DNA of 64,000 nucleotides from an uncultured Shewanella sp. (GTDB lineage: Bacteria; Pseudomonadota; Gammaproteobacteria; Enterobacterales; Shewanellaceae). The translations under genes were made by a program, and so were the position numbers. Position 1 is the first letter of the stretch. Each line of letters opens with the position of its first letter. The notes under the pieces are model-generated. The model saw nothing but the letters and a program-made list of their open reading frames with translations. It was not told the DNA's origin and did no database searches. Of this stretch, positions 1 to 8,043 are shown piece by piece. The stretch covers positions 1-64,000 of the forward strand of contig NZ_CANLKR010000010.1 of the NCBI RefSeq assembly GCF_947491715.1. The letters run 5' to 3'.

Positions 1-1
1 T

Positions 2-3000
2 GTGCTGGCCGTTCCCAATATGCCTATTACTGCTAATGGTAAATTAGACAGGCGTGCATTATTAGCCTACTTCTATGGCTGGCAGAAAACGGGTATGACG
101 CGAAAGCTAACAGAAAAAGAACAGTTAGTTGCAGGTATTTGGAAACAAGTTTTGGGTGAAGATACTGTTATTGAATCCGATTCCCACTTTTTTCAATTGG
201 GTGGTAATTCGTTGTCAATCTTGAAAATTCAACTGTTAATATTTGAACGATTTCACATTGAGTTACCGATTAGCTTGATATTTAAACGACCGCTCCTTAG
301 GGACTTAGCAAAAGCTGTTGAAAATGATAGTGAAAGTGATAGTAGCATCCCCCTGATTGTTCCACTTTCAAATGGGACTAGCTTTCCTCTTACTAATGAG
401 CAAACTCGAATATACTTGACTCAAATGTTTGAACAATCAAATTGTTACAATGTACCGTTATTCTTTACTTTACCGCCAGATGTATTATTTGAACAACTCA
501 CTGAAGCAATTCGTAACGTTATTCAAGCTCATCCTGCACTAAGAATGAGACTTATCGAAGAGCAAGGTGAGATAAAACAGCAGTTACTTGACTCTGATGA
601 GGTTGATGTTGGTCAGATTTCAGTCAATCCAATGGAATGGAGCTGTTTGCAGCAGCGATTGAGTATTGAAACCGTTGATCTGGAAAAAGGGGTCTGCAAC
701 ATATATTTCGTAAAAATTGAAGGCGAAGAATCTGTTTTAGTACTCAATGTCCATCATATTGCTATTGATGGACAATCCATTGATACGCTAACGAAAGCGT
801 TAAATAAAGCCTTAGCAAGTGAACAACTTTCCACAGATGACGGTTTTATTCGCCATGCTTTATGGCAACAAACTCAAGAATATGATTTGGAAATGAGTAA
901 GCAGATTGTATATTGGAAAAATCGATTTAATTTGGTAGATGCTACAACGGTCGTTCCATATCTAACAACCCCCAGTGACTCTAAAGCGGGCGCGTACTCT
1001 ACTTTTTCTCTTTCTACTGAGTTAGTTCTTCAATGTCGAGAAATGGCTAGAACACTAGGAGTCAGTGAGTTTACTTATTGGTCGGGTATTGTTTCTCTGG
1101 TGATAGGCCGTTTAAATCAAAGTCATTTTGTGACTCTATTAACACCTGTTGCTAAGAGAGTTAATCATACCGAAATCGACAGTATTGGTTTTTTTGCTAA
1201 TACGATCCCTTTGTTTTCTCAATGGGTGGAAACTCATAGTTTCGAAGCGTTTATAAAAAAAAGACAGCTGGAATTAACTGAGGACTTTTGTCATCAATTG
1301 CTCTCTTACGATAAAATTAAACAGGTATTGAATTGTAAAGAGAGGCTTTCTGAAGTGCTATTTAGTCTTTCTCAAAACGTTCCCTACTCAAATCTAGCCG
1401 TAGGCAGAAATGAAGGTGTGAAGTTTGATTTTGCTATAACGATGAATTTGGAAACCAGTTCCCCAATAATAGAGTTAGAATATCGAGCGTGTGCTTACAG
1501 TGCAAATGCCGTTGAAAGTTTTTTTGCGACATTGGTTTATGTGGCAGAGCAAGTGTCTGAATGTCCCAGACTTCTTTTAAATCAAGTTCAACTGGTTAAA
1601 GTCAAGCCTATCATTGAGGCTCAGGTGGCACTTACCTTAGAAGATAAGTGGATTAGCGTGCCTCATCAAATTATTCAAATGGCTGAGCATCACCCCGATA
1701 TTTTAGCGCTGACGGTAGGAACTGCAAAATTTAGCTATGAGGAAGTGAAAGTGAAGGCAACTCGAGTTGCTGGATATATTCAGTCTCTTGGGGTTGGTAA
1801 GGGACATAGAGTTGCAATTATGATGTCGCGTACAGCAGAGTTACCGATATCTCTGCTTGGGATCTTGCTATCTGGTGCTGCATATGTTCCTCTTGATTCA
1901 GATTACCCGTTGGAAAGAAATAGGTATATTTTAGAGGATGCAGATGTCCACTTGGGTATTCATAACGGAGAAATAGTGTCCGATTTAGGGCACATTAATT
2001 GGCTAAATATTGCGGAAATTGAAACGAAAAATAGCGAATTCAGTTTTGAACCCATTGCGATCCTCGGCGATGATACTTCCCATATTATTTATACTTCAGG
2101 TTCAACTGGCAGGCCAAAAGGTGTTGTAATTTCTCATCAAGGTGTTACCGCATTGCAAAATTGGGCTCGACAAACATACTCAGGTAGCGATTTACAATGT
2201 GTATATGCAAGCACTTCAATATGCTTTGATTTATCCATATTTGAAATTTTAGTCACTTGGAGCCTTGGTGGAAGATTCCACTTTGCGTGTAATATATTGC
2301 AGTTGATAGATGACGTCGCAACTTTGCCAATTACATTGATTAACACTGTACCTTCTTTGTTGAATGAGGTTCTTAGGTTCATTGACCTTCCGGACAAGTT
2401 AAAAGTGGTCAATTTGGCTGGAGAGCCATTATCTACATCTCTTGCTCAGAATATTATGGAAAACTCAGAAACAACACGCTTATATAACCTATATGGCCCA
2501 AGTGAAGATACCACTTATTCAACGGCTTTTTTGGTTAAAGATTGTATTAATAAAATCTTTATCGGTTCTCCCATCTGTGGTACTAGAGCGAAAGTATGTG
2601 ATAGTGATGGTAGAGAAGTCCCTAATTATTTTACTGGTGAATTGTATTTATCTGGGCATGGTGTAGCGAAAGGATATTGGAATAATCAAAAACTTACTCA
2701 AGATAAGTTTGTACAAGATAGTAGGGGAGTTATTTATTATAAAACAGGTGATTTGGTTCGGTATGAGAATGAGGGGAACTTGTTCTATATAGGCAGAAAA
2801 GACGACCAGATTAAACTTAGAGGTTTTCGCATTGAGTTGGGAGAAATAGACAGTGTATTACAAACTTATAGAGGGGTTGTTGAATCCTGCACTATGGAAG
2901 TTAGTATCGCTGATTCCAAGAAGCTTATTACATTCATAACCGTTCAAGGTGAGGGGATAAGCGGTAATGTGTTATCAAATTATTTAAGAGAGAGGTTACC

Positions 3001-3115
3001 TAACTTTATGATCCCTGAGCAGTTTAAGATCATACGGCGCTTTCCATTAACGCCTTCAGGGAAAAAAGATAGGCAAGCTTTAAGGAGAGACTATTTAAAC
3101 AAGCTGAATAGTTAA
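2..3115 (+). CDS. Nonribosomal peptide synthetase, C-terminal part (5' end outside window)
   Basis: This is the 3' end of a large modular synthetase; the reading frame is open at the left edge, so the true start lies outside. Domains in order: the tail of an adenylation domain (A10 motif NGKLDR, residues 12-17); a carrier domain (about 36-103) with phosphopantetheine site LGGNSLS, Ser70; a condensation domain (about 120-545) with the active-site motif HHIAIDG near residue 251; and a complete adenylation domain (about 555-1030) with YTSGSTGRPKG, FDLSIFE, NLYGPSED, YKTGD and a final A10 (SGKKDR). The protein ends about 12 residues after that A10, with no carrier, thioesterase or reductase domain, which is odd for a last gene. 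Peptide synthesis in the cytoplasm is the family role; the product cannot be told from this fragment. Confidence 0.93.
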   Translation: MLAVPNMPITANGKLDRRALLAYFYGWQKTGMTRKLTEKEQLVAGIWKQVLGEDTVIESDSHFFQLGGNSLSILKIQLLIFERFHIELPISLIFKRPLLRDLAKAVENDSESDSSIPLIVPLSNGTSFPLTNEQTRIYLTQMFEQSNCYNVPLFFTLPPDVLFEQLTEAIRNVIQAHPALRMRLIEEQGEIKQQLLDSDEVDVGQISVNPMEWSCLQQRLSIETVDLEKGVCNIYFVKIEGEESVLVLNVHHIAIDGQSIDTLTKALNKALASEQLSTDDGFIRHALWQQTQEYDLEMSKQIVYWKNRFNLVDATTVVPYLTTPSDSKAGAYSTFSLSTELVLQCREMARTLGVSEFTYWSGIVSLVIGRLNQSHFVTLLTPVAKRVNHTEIDSIGFFANTIPLFSQWVETHSFEAFIKKRQLELTEDFCHQLLSYDKIKQVLNCKERLSEVLFSLSQNVPYSNLAVGRNEGVKFDFAITMNLETSSPIIELEYRACAYSANAVESFFATLVYVAEQVSECPRLLLNQVQLVKVKPIIEAQVALTLEDKWISVPHQIIQMAEHHPDILALTVGTAKFSYEEVKVKATRVAGYIQSLGVGKGHRVAIMMSRTAELPISLLGILLSGAAYVPLDSDYPLERNRYILEDADVHLGIHNGEIVSDLGHINWLNIAEIETKNSEFSFEPIAILGDDTSHIIYTSGSTGRPKGVVISHQGVTALQNWARQTYSGSDLQCVYASTSICFDLSIFEILVTWSLGGRFHFACNILQLIDDVATLPITLINTVPSLLNEVLRFIDLPDKLKVVNLAGEPLSTSLAQNIMENSETTRLYNLYGPSEDTTYSTAFLVKDCINKIFIGSPICGTRAKVCDSDGREVPNYFTGELYLSGHGVAKGYWNNQKLTQDKFVQDSRGVIYYKTGDLVRYENEGNLFYIGRKDDQIKLRGFRIELGEIDSVLQTYRGVVESCTMEVSIADSKKLITFITVQGEGISGNVLSNYLRERLPNFMIPEQFKIIRRFPLTPSGKKDRQALRRDYLNKLNS

Positions 3116-3150
3116 TCAAGGTAGTGTTGAGTTAATCACATCTAGATTGA

Positions 3151-3173
3151 GGGAGCCTTTGGCTCCCTTTTTT
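3151..3173 (+). terminator. Rho-independent terminator after the NRPS gene
   Basis: A perfect 7-bp stem GGGAGCC / GGCTCCC with a TTT loop is followed by six T residues, 35 bases after the NRPS stop codon. It marks the end of the NRPS transcript, so the nuclease gene downstream is a separate unit. Confidence 0.9.
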
Positions 3174-3394
3174 ATGTTTACCTTTTAATTTATTGATTTC
3201 ATTAATGGTAAGAGACTTTATCTTGCTAACTACTTTATGTTACTTTTGTTTTTTATTTGTTAATTGTTGTGTTTTTATACTTCTTTCTTGTTCGTCTTTA
3301 GCCTGTATTTTATATGTGAATAAAGGGCTAGCACTATAAAGGTAAGCGTCTTGAGCAAGTTTGATAGGTAAGGTTGATAACTAAGGTTGATAAC

Positions 3395-5713
3395 ATGGTT
3401 TGTAGAACAAAATTGACTATGACGTCGTTGGCGTTTGCCACGATGCTGCCAAGTATGGCACAAGCAGACATAAGCAAGATATCCCTTGCCAGTCAAGGGT
3501 TAACTAATGCTGTTGCAATTGAAGCTATTGATTGCACAGAGTCTGTTATCACGTCCATTGATGATATTCAGGGAACAGAGGCTGTTAGTCCTTTAGCGAC
3601 CGTTGAAGGGGACGAGTCTGGGGTATTTTATTCAGAGAATGAACTTTATGTGGAAGGGGTGGTGACCGCAAGAGCTGACGGATTACTGAAAGGTTTTTAC
3701 TTACAGCAAATTGATGGAGTTAAGTCACCATTTAGCTCAAATGGCATCTTTGTGGCCTTAAGTGATGTCGCACCAGATAGTATTCAACCCGGTATTCAAG
3801 TGTGTGTTCAGGGGAAAGTAAAAGAAGATAACGGGTTAACTCAAATTGATTTAACGCTTGAGCCTAAAATGCAAATGGGGGCGAGTACTTCTTTGCCTGA
3901 ACCAAGTATATTATCTGTCAGTGATGGAGAGACCTTAGCAACGGCCCTTGAGCGTGTTGAGGGAATGAAGATCAAGCTTGATGAAAAGAGTGATTTATTC
4001 GTTTCACGTAATTTTGGTTATGATGGCAGTGTGGGGCGTAATAATTTAATGCTCTCCCACAAAGGGATACCAGTGAAAGCGACACAAGTGTATCCTGCGT
4101 TATCCAGTGCGGCGATAGCCCTTGAAGCTAAGAATAAAGCGAATCGATTAATGCTGGAGTCTGATTTACCTGCCCCCGCTGGTGTAATACCTTATTTTAC
4201 CGATTTTGAACCAGAATTGGGCTATATTCGCACCAACGATCGTATTATCGGCCTTGAAGGCATGGTGACCTTTAGTGACGGTGAATACCGTTTGGTGGTG
4301 ACAAACTCAATATTGATTAGTGACTTAACTCATTTGAGTGACAGAGAAGCGGCGCCCGACCTGGCAAAGAATGCCGATATCCGTGTGGCAAGTTTTAATG
4401 TGTTGAATTTTTTCAATTCTGCTTTTGGTGGTAATGAAAACGCGACTCAAGGGAGTGACATTCGTGGGGCAAAAACAGAACATGATTTTGAATTACAGCG
4501 CAGTAAAATCGTCAATGCTTTAGTGGAGATGAATGCCGATATTATTGGTCTAATGGAAATTGAAAATAATGGATTTAATGATACGAGTGCACTGCAAAAC
4601 TTGTTGAATGCGCTTAATAAAGAATTGCCAAAAGAATTAGCCTATCAGTTTATTGAAATCAGCGATAGTGATAAATATCAAGGCCATTATTTAGGCAGTG
4701 ACTCCATCATGGTTGGGCTGTTATATCGGGTAGAGAAAATGTCACCCGTGAATGATGCGTTTGTGATTGAAATGCCAGAGCAGCACGTGACAGCAGGTGT
4801 TGCCGATCGCGCTGTAGCACCGACCTCTGAAAGTGAAACGGCTGTTGAACCTGATTTAAATCCTGCCTTTGATAAGTCTCAGCGTTATAGTTTAGGCCAG
4901 ACTTTTAGTATTAATGAAGACAGCTTAACAGTCGTGGTGAACCATTTTAAATCAAAAGGTTCGGCTTGTTTCGAGGACTGGGTAGATAGCAGCGAATATA
5001 CGGAGCCCGATGATTTACAAGGGCATTGTAATGAACTTAGAGTTTCTGCGGCTAAAGTATTAGCGGAGTCAGTACAACATATTGAGGGTGATTTACTAAT
5101 AATCGGTGATTTAAACAGTTATGGTATGGAAGATCCCCTTCGAGTATTAACTGATTATGATGCATCAGATTTGGATTTTGGTAGTGCTGCCAGTGCACTG
5201 ACTTGTCCCCTCACTTCAACCAGTAATTCCTCTGCCACTGCTCAGCCTATTTGCACAGCATCATGGACGACCTTGGGCGGGAATGTGTATGAGCAACATG
5301 GCCGAGAAATCGAAAAAGGTTACGGATTGATTAACCTTAATACCCATAAAAATGGTTTAACGACTTATTCATATAATTACAATGGTGAAGTGGGGAGTTT
5401 AGATCATGCCATTGGTAATAAGAGTTTAACGACACGTGTGGTCAGTATAATTAACTGGCATATCAATGCGCCTGAGTCGAGTTTGTTTGAATATTCGAGC
5501 CAGTATACTGGAGGGCTTGAAAAATCATCGAATGTGTATTCTTCATCGGATCATGATCCTTTGATTGTGGATCTTTACTATCCGAAGACGAGTGTGATTG
5601 AAACACCAGAAGGCACCCCTAAAGTCGAAGAGGATGACGGCGGCAGTTTACAGTTTATCGGTATTGGCTTGTTGGCATTATTTGCAGGTGTCAGACGCCG
5701 ATTGTCAGTGTAA
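3395..5713 (+). CDS. exeM: ExeM/NucH-family extracellular endonuclease with GlyGly-CTERM
   Basis: Secreted DNase of the endonuclease/exonuclease/phosphatase (EEP) superfamily, expected to degrade extracellular DNA. From the ATG at 3395 the protein has 772 residues. The frame also opens at a TTG at 3374, but the ATG gives a clean signal peptide ending SMAQA before DISK. An N-terminal OB-fold-like region (about 60-310) precedes the EEP domain, which starts near residue 327 (RVASFNVLNFF). It carries the metal-ligand Glu in LMEIE (about 386), GDLNSYG (about 570) and the C-terminal SSDHDP (about 719). The C-terminus has Gly-Gly-Ser, a hydrophobic helix and RRR, the GlyGly-CTERM signal recognised by rhombosortase. 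That predicts processing and surface handling after Sec export. The gene is monocistronic, flanked by terminators on both sides. Confidence 0.9.
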   Translation: MVCRTKLTMTSLAFATMLPSMAQADISKISLASQGLTNAVAIEAIDCTESVITSIDDIQGTEAVSPLATVEGDESGVFYSENELYVEGVVTARADGLLKGFYLQQIDGVKSPFSSNGIFVALSDVAPDSIQPGIQVCVQGKVKEDNGLTQIDLTLEPKMQMGASTSLPEPSILSVSDGETLATALERVEGMKIKLDEKSDLFVSRNFGYDGSVGRNNLMLSHKGIPVKATQVYPALSSAAIALEAKNKANRLMLESDLPAPAGVIPYFTDFEPELGYIRTNDRIIGLEGMVTFSDGEYRLVVTNSILISDLTHLSDREAAPDLAKNADIRVASFNVLNFFNSAFGGNENATQGSDIRGAKTEHDFELQRSKIVNALVEMNADIIGLMEIENNGFNDTSALQNLLNALNKELPKELAYQFIEISDSDKYQGHYLGSDSIMVGLLYRVEKMSPVNDAFVIEMPEQHVTAGVADRAVAPTSESETAVEPDLNPAFDKSQRYSLGQTFSINEDSLTVVVNHFKSKGSACFEDWVDSSEYTEPDDLQGHCNELRVSAAKVLAESVQHIEGDLLIIGDLNSYGMEDPLRVLTDYDASDLDFGSAASALTCPLTSTSNSSATAQPICTASWTTLGGNVYEQHGREIEKGYGLINLNTHKNGLTTYSYNYNGEVGSLDHAIGNKSLTTRVVSIINWHINAPESSLFEYSSQYTGGLEKSSNVYSSSDHDPLIVDLYYPKTSVIETPEGTPKVEEDDGGSLQFIGIGLLALFAGVRRRLSV

Positions 5714-5732
5714 CGAGTAAGGTGTGGCACAG

Positions 5733-5760
5733 TAGAGAAGGCTTAATGCCTTCTCTATTT
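5733..5760 (+). terminator. Terminator-like hairpin after exeM
   Basis: A 10-bp stem TAGAGAAGGC / GCCTTCTCTA with loop TTAAT lies 20 bases after the exeM stop. The trailing T tract is short (ATTTAT) and runs directly into the MITE-like element. Confidence 0.65.
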
Positions 5761-6041
5761 ATACCCGTGATACTTGAAGATGAATGTTTTCAGAGCCTGT
5801 AAAAGTGCCTAATTCAAGGCGTATTATTGCCGAAATGCTTATTGCCTTTTAAGGTGATACAACGCAGAAGTAGGTGCTTTTACAGACTCCCAAGGGGCTG
5901 GCCTCTTTATATGTAAAAGCAAGGCCTTTTATACTGCGTTATTGAACATCAGCTTAGAATGACTAGGCACGCTGTTCAAAGCCTTGCCTAAAAGGCTTTT
6001 AATTCCAGCTGAATCCTGCATCTTCAAGTATCACGGGTATA
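5760..6041. mobile_element. MITE-like element, 282 bp, with 23-bp perfect terminal inverted repeats
   Basis: The first 23 bases (5760-5782, beginning TATACCCGTGATACTTGAAG) are the exact reverse complement of the last 23 (6019-6041). A nested imperfect inverted repeat lies inside: GAGCCTGTAAAAGTGCCT near 5793-5811 against AGGTGCTTTTACAGACTC near 5871-5888. The right half holds further pairings around AAGGCCTTTT and GCCTAAAAGGC. There is no open reading frame of note. It sits between the exeM terminator and the regulator stop codon, 11 bases from that stop. No clear target-site duplication longer than 2 bp is visible. This architecture fits a non-autonomous transposable element or a structured intergenic repeat. 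Its copy number in the genome cannot be seen from one window. Confidence 0.75.
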
Positions 6042-6052
6042 TCTTGGAAGCG

Positions 6053-6727
6053 TTAGGAGATGCCATAACGTTTAGAAAATTTTATGAGTCCGAGTGGTGT
6101 GAACTCAATGGCTCTTGAATCGAGATCGCTTACAGCCCATTTGTTATTGAGTAAATCGGTTAGTATCCATTTACCCAATTGACCTGCCATATGACTGCGT
6201 CTTTCACTCCAATCTAAACAGGCTTTACATTGCGGTCTTTGACTCGTGTTTAATCGAAAGAGATCCTTATCGATTGTTTTAAAGAAATCAAGCCCCTTAT
6301 CGGTCAACCGTGTATCGTTATTACACTCAATGATATATTGATTGTGTTTTAAGCTATCAAATAAGGCAACGCCTAATGTGCCTGCAAGATGATCATAGCA
6401 AATTCTAGATTGCTTTAATCTTGAATTGTTTGGTCCTGTCTTTGTTGTTGAGAGTGATGTTGATGCGCTTACATTGAGAAGTTGTTCAAGTAACGCCGCA
6501 ATATGATGGTCGAATAATTGAAAATATTTATGCCGACCTTGTTTTCTGACCTTAATAAGCCTTCCTTCAATGAGTTTATTCAAATGACTACTTGCAGTTG
6601 AAGCGCTGATCTCCCCTTCAATAGCAAGCTCTGTGGCTGTCAGCGCTTTACCGGATAGTAATGCCGTTAACATACTCGCGCGTGTTGAATCGCCGATAAG
6701 TGAGGCGATATAAGCGATATTAGGCAA
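6053..6727 (-). CDS. ArsR-family winged-helix transcriptional regulator
   Basis: DNA-binding repressor-type protein of about 224 residues. The N-terminal ArsR-like winged helix has helix-turn-helix region TATELAIEGEISASTASSHL and wing IKVRKQGRHKYFQL. A C-terminal half of about 120 residues has a Cys-rich spot (CKACLDW) that could sense a metal or redox state; this is inference. An upstream ATG at 6772 adds 15 basic residues. I prefer the TTG at 6727 because it is preceded by TTAAGGAAGAACAGA (a Shine-Dalgarno AAGGA at 8 bases) and gives the family-typical start MPNIAYIASLIGDSTR. The region around the start is tandemly duplicated. The gene is divergent from the NIPSNAP/ABM pair, the arrangement expected of a local regulator. 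Confidence 0.82.
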   Translation of the reverse strand: MPNIAYIASLIGDSTRASMLTALLSGKALTATELAIEGEISASTASSHLNKLIEGRLIKVRKQGRHKYFQLFDHHIAALLEQLLNVSASTSLSTTKTGPNNSRLKQSRICYDHLAGTLGVALFDSLKHNQYIIECNNDTRLTDKGLDFFKTIDKDLFRLNTSQRPQCKACLDWSERRSHMAGQLGKWILTDLLNNKWAVSDLDSRAIEFTPLGLIKFSKRYGIS

Positions 6728-6846
6728 TCTGTTCTTCCTTAATGACTTTCTGATAGTTCGATGACGATACAAGCATAAGATAGGTGATATTAGGCAATCT
6801 CTTTTCCTTAATGATTTTATGACACTTCGATGAGGGTAGAAGCATA
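6716..6846. repeat. Tandem imperfect duplication (about 70-bp period) over the regulator start
   Basis: Two copies, 6716-6777 and 6786-6846, both begin GATATTAGGCAATCT and both end AGCATA, with a handful of substitutions and one indel between. On the minus strand each copy carries AAGGA followed by a TTG start. The upstream copy (TTG at 6797) is out of frame with the gene because the offset is 70 bases. The second copy probably arose by a local duplication of the ribosome-binding and start region. Confidence 0.8.
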
Positions 6847-6860
6847 GTGATTTTGTTCGC

Positions 6861-6888
6861 TTTACACTGACTGTGATTCAAATATTAA
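6861..6888 (+). promoter_or_regulatory. Candidate sigma-70 promoter for the NIPSNAP/ABM pair
   Basis: TTTACA (6861-6866), a 16-base spacer and TATTAA (6883-6888) lie 31 bases upstream of the first gene's ATG, followed by AAAAGGAAAG as ribosome-binding site. The promoter lies between the divergent regulator and the pair, where an ArsR operator would be expected. Motif reading only. Confidence 0.5.
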
Positions 6889-6919
6889 GTGGAAACGAAT
6901 ATAAAAGGAAAGACTTACC

Positions 6920-7258
6920 ATGGCAATAACGTGTTTTATCGAGTATAAAATTGACCCGTCTAAAATAAATTTTTTTCAACAATATGCTGAAAACTGGGGG
7001 CAAATAATTCCAGCTTGTGGCGGTGAATTGGTGGGGTATTTTTTGCCTCATGAAGGGACGAATAATGTGGCATTTGGCTTAATCAGTTTTGCAAATCTGG
7101 CGGCGTATGAACAGTATCGAAAACGGCTTAAAACAGATGAATTGGGCAAAGATAATTTTATGTTTGCTCAACGTGAACAATTTATTTTAGAAGAAAAGCG
7201 GACATTTCTTCGCTCTATTCCAGAAACCTATTTGAAAAATGTAGGAGCGAGAAGATGA
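6920..7258 (+). CDS. NIPSNAP-family protein (dimeric alpha-beta barrel)
   Basis: Small cytoplasmic protein of 112 residues with the ferredoxin-like fold pattern of NIPSNAP proteins: an opening beta strand [10 protein letters not shown], a helix containing [11 protein letters not shown], a strand [20 protein letters not shown], then the helix [10 protein letters not shown]. No catalytic residues can be assigned. The ATG of the next gene overlaps its stop (ATGA at 7255-7258), so the two are translationally coupled. Together with the divergent ArsR regulator they form a compact three-gene module. The function is not established; family members are often linked to detoxification or aromatic-compound metabolism. 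Confidence 0.8.
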   Translation: MAITCFIEYKIDPSKINFFQQYAENWGQIIPACGGELVGYFLPHEGTNNVAFGLISFANLAAYEQYRKRLKTDELGKDNFMFAQREQFILEEKRTFLRSIPETYLKNVGARR

Positions 7259-7587
7259 TTGCGGTGATTTTTGAAGTAATGCCTAAGGTAGCAGGGAAAG
7301 ATGAATACTTTCGTATTGCGGCTGAGTTGAAAAGTGATTTAATCAAAATAGATGGATTTATGACGATTGAACGATTTCAAAGCCTTAATGATCCGGATAA
7401 ATTTTTGTCTCTATCATTTTGGAAGGATGAAACTGCAGTGAAACAGTGGCGAAATCATTTTTTACACCAAAAAGCACAAGTTCAAGGTAAAAATGCTTTA
7501 TTTCAAGATTACCGAATACGGGTGGCTCAAGTGATAAGAGATTATAGTATGAATGAGCGTCAACAAGTATCAGCTAATTTGGAATAA
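7255..7587 (+). CDS. Antibiotic biosynthesis monooxygenase (ABM) domain protein
   Basis: A 110-residue ABM-fold protein, second gene of the coupled pair. It shows the typical order: strand [19 protein letters not shown], helix with [15 protein letters not shown], strand [20 protein letters not shown], helix [19 protein letters not shown], and a final strand [11 protein letters not shown]. This matches the sub-group that ends with a short charged tail (NERQQ). Members act as small oxygenases or heme/quinone-binding proteins, but the substrate cannot be inferred here. It overlaps the upstream gene by 4 bases. Confidence 0.83.
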   Translation: MIAVIFEVMPKVAGKDEYFRIAAELKSDLIKIDGFMTIERFQSLNDPDKFLSLSFWKDETAVKQWRNHFLHQKAQVQGKNALFQDYRIRVAQVIRDYSMNERQQVSANLE

Positions 7588-8043
7588 CCTTGTAGATTGA
7601 TATTTAAAAGGTATTGATATTTTTTCATGTCATTCATTATTTTGTTAAATAGAGTGTCATTGCCAGTACTTTAGATGAGGGGATATCACGATTATGTTAA
7701 TAGATGACGAATGGATATTTTTTATTATTGGTCATTAATTCAATAACTAACATTAGCTTAATCGAATGTTTTCTTGTGGGGTTTTCGTGGGTTTTATTTT
7801 GCATTACTGTTGTTTTATTTGTTGTTTTGTTTCTTGTTTTTTAAATGCTTACCTATTCTTAATCGTTAAAAAAGATTGGTTTAATTTATTTTAATCGTTA
7901 TATAAATTCATTTTATTCTACTAGTATTAGTTCATCAGGAAATAACGTATATCTAACGGTCAAAAATGACAAGCACTGTCCTAGAGATGGCCTTTATCGT
8001 CATATTGGCATAAGAAGCAAGATGAAGAGTGAGGAGTAGAGTG
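7588..8043. other. Intergenic region upstream of catalase, no gene seen
   Basis: 456 bases, very T-rich between about 7770 and 7925. A 10-base direct repeat TTAATCGTTA occurs twice, near 7859 and 7893, inside this tract. I see no open reading frame, no convincing terminator for the preceding pair and no clear OxyR site. The catalase promoter must lie here. The stretch ends with the catalase ribosome-binding site GAGGAG (8031-8036). Confidence 0.5.
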
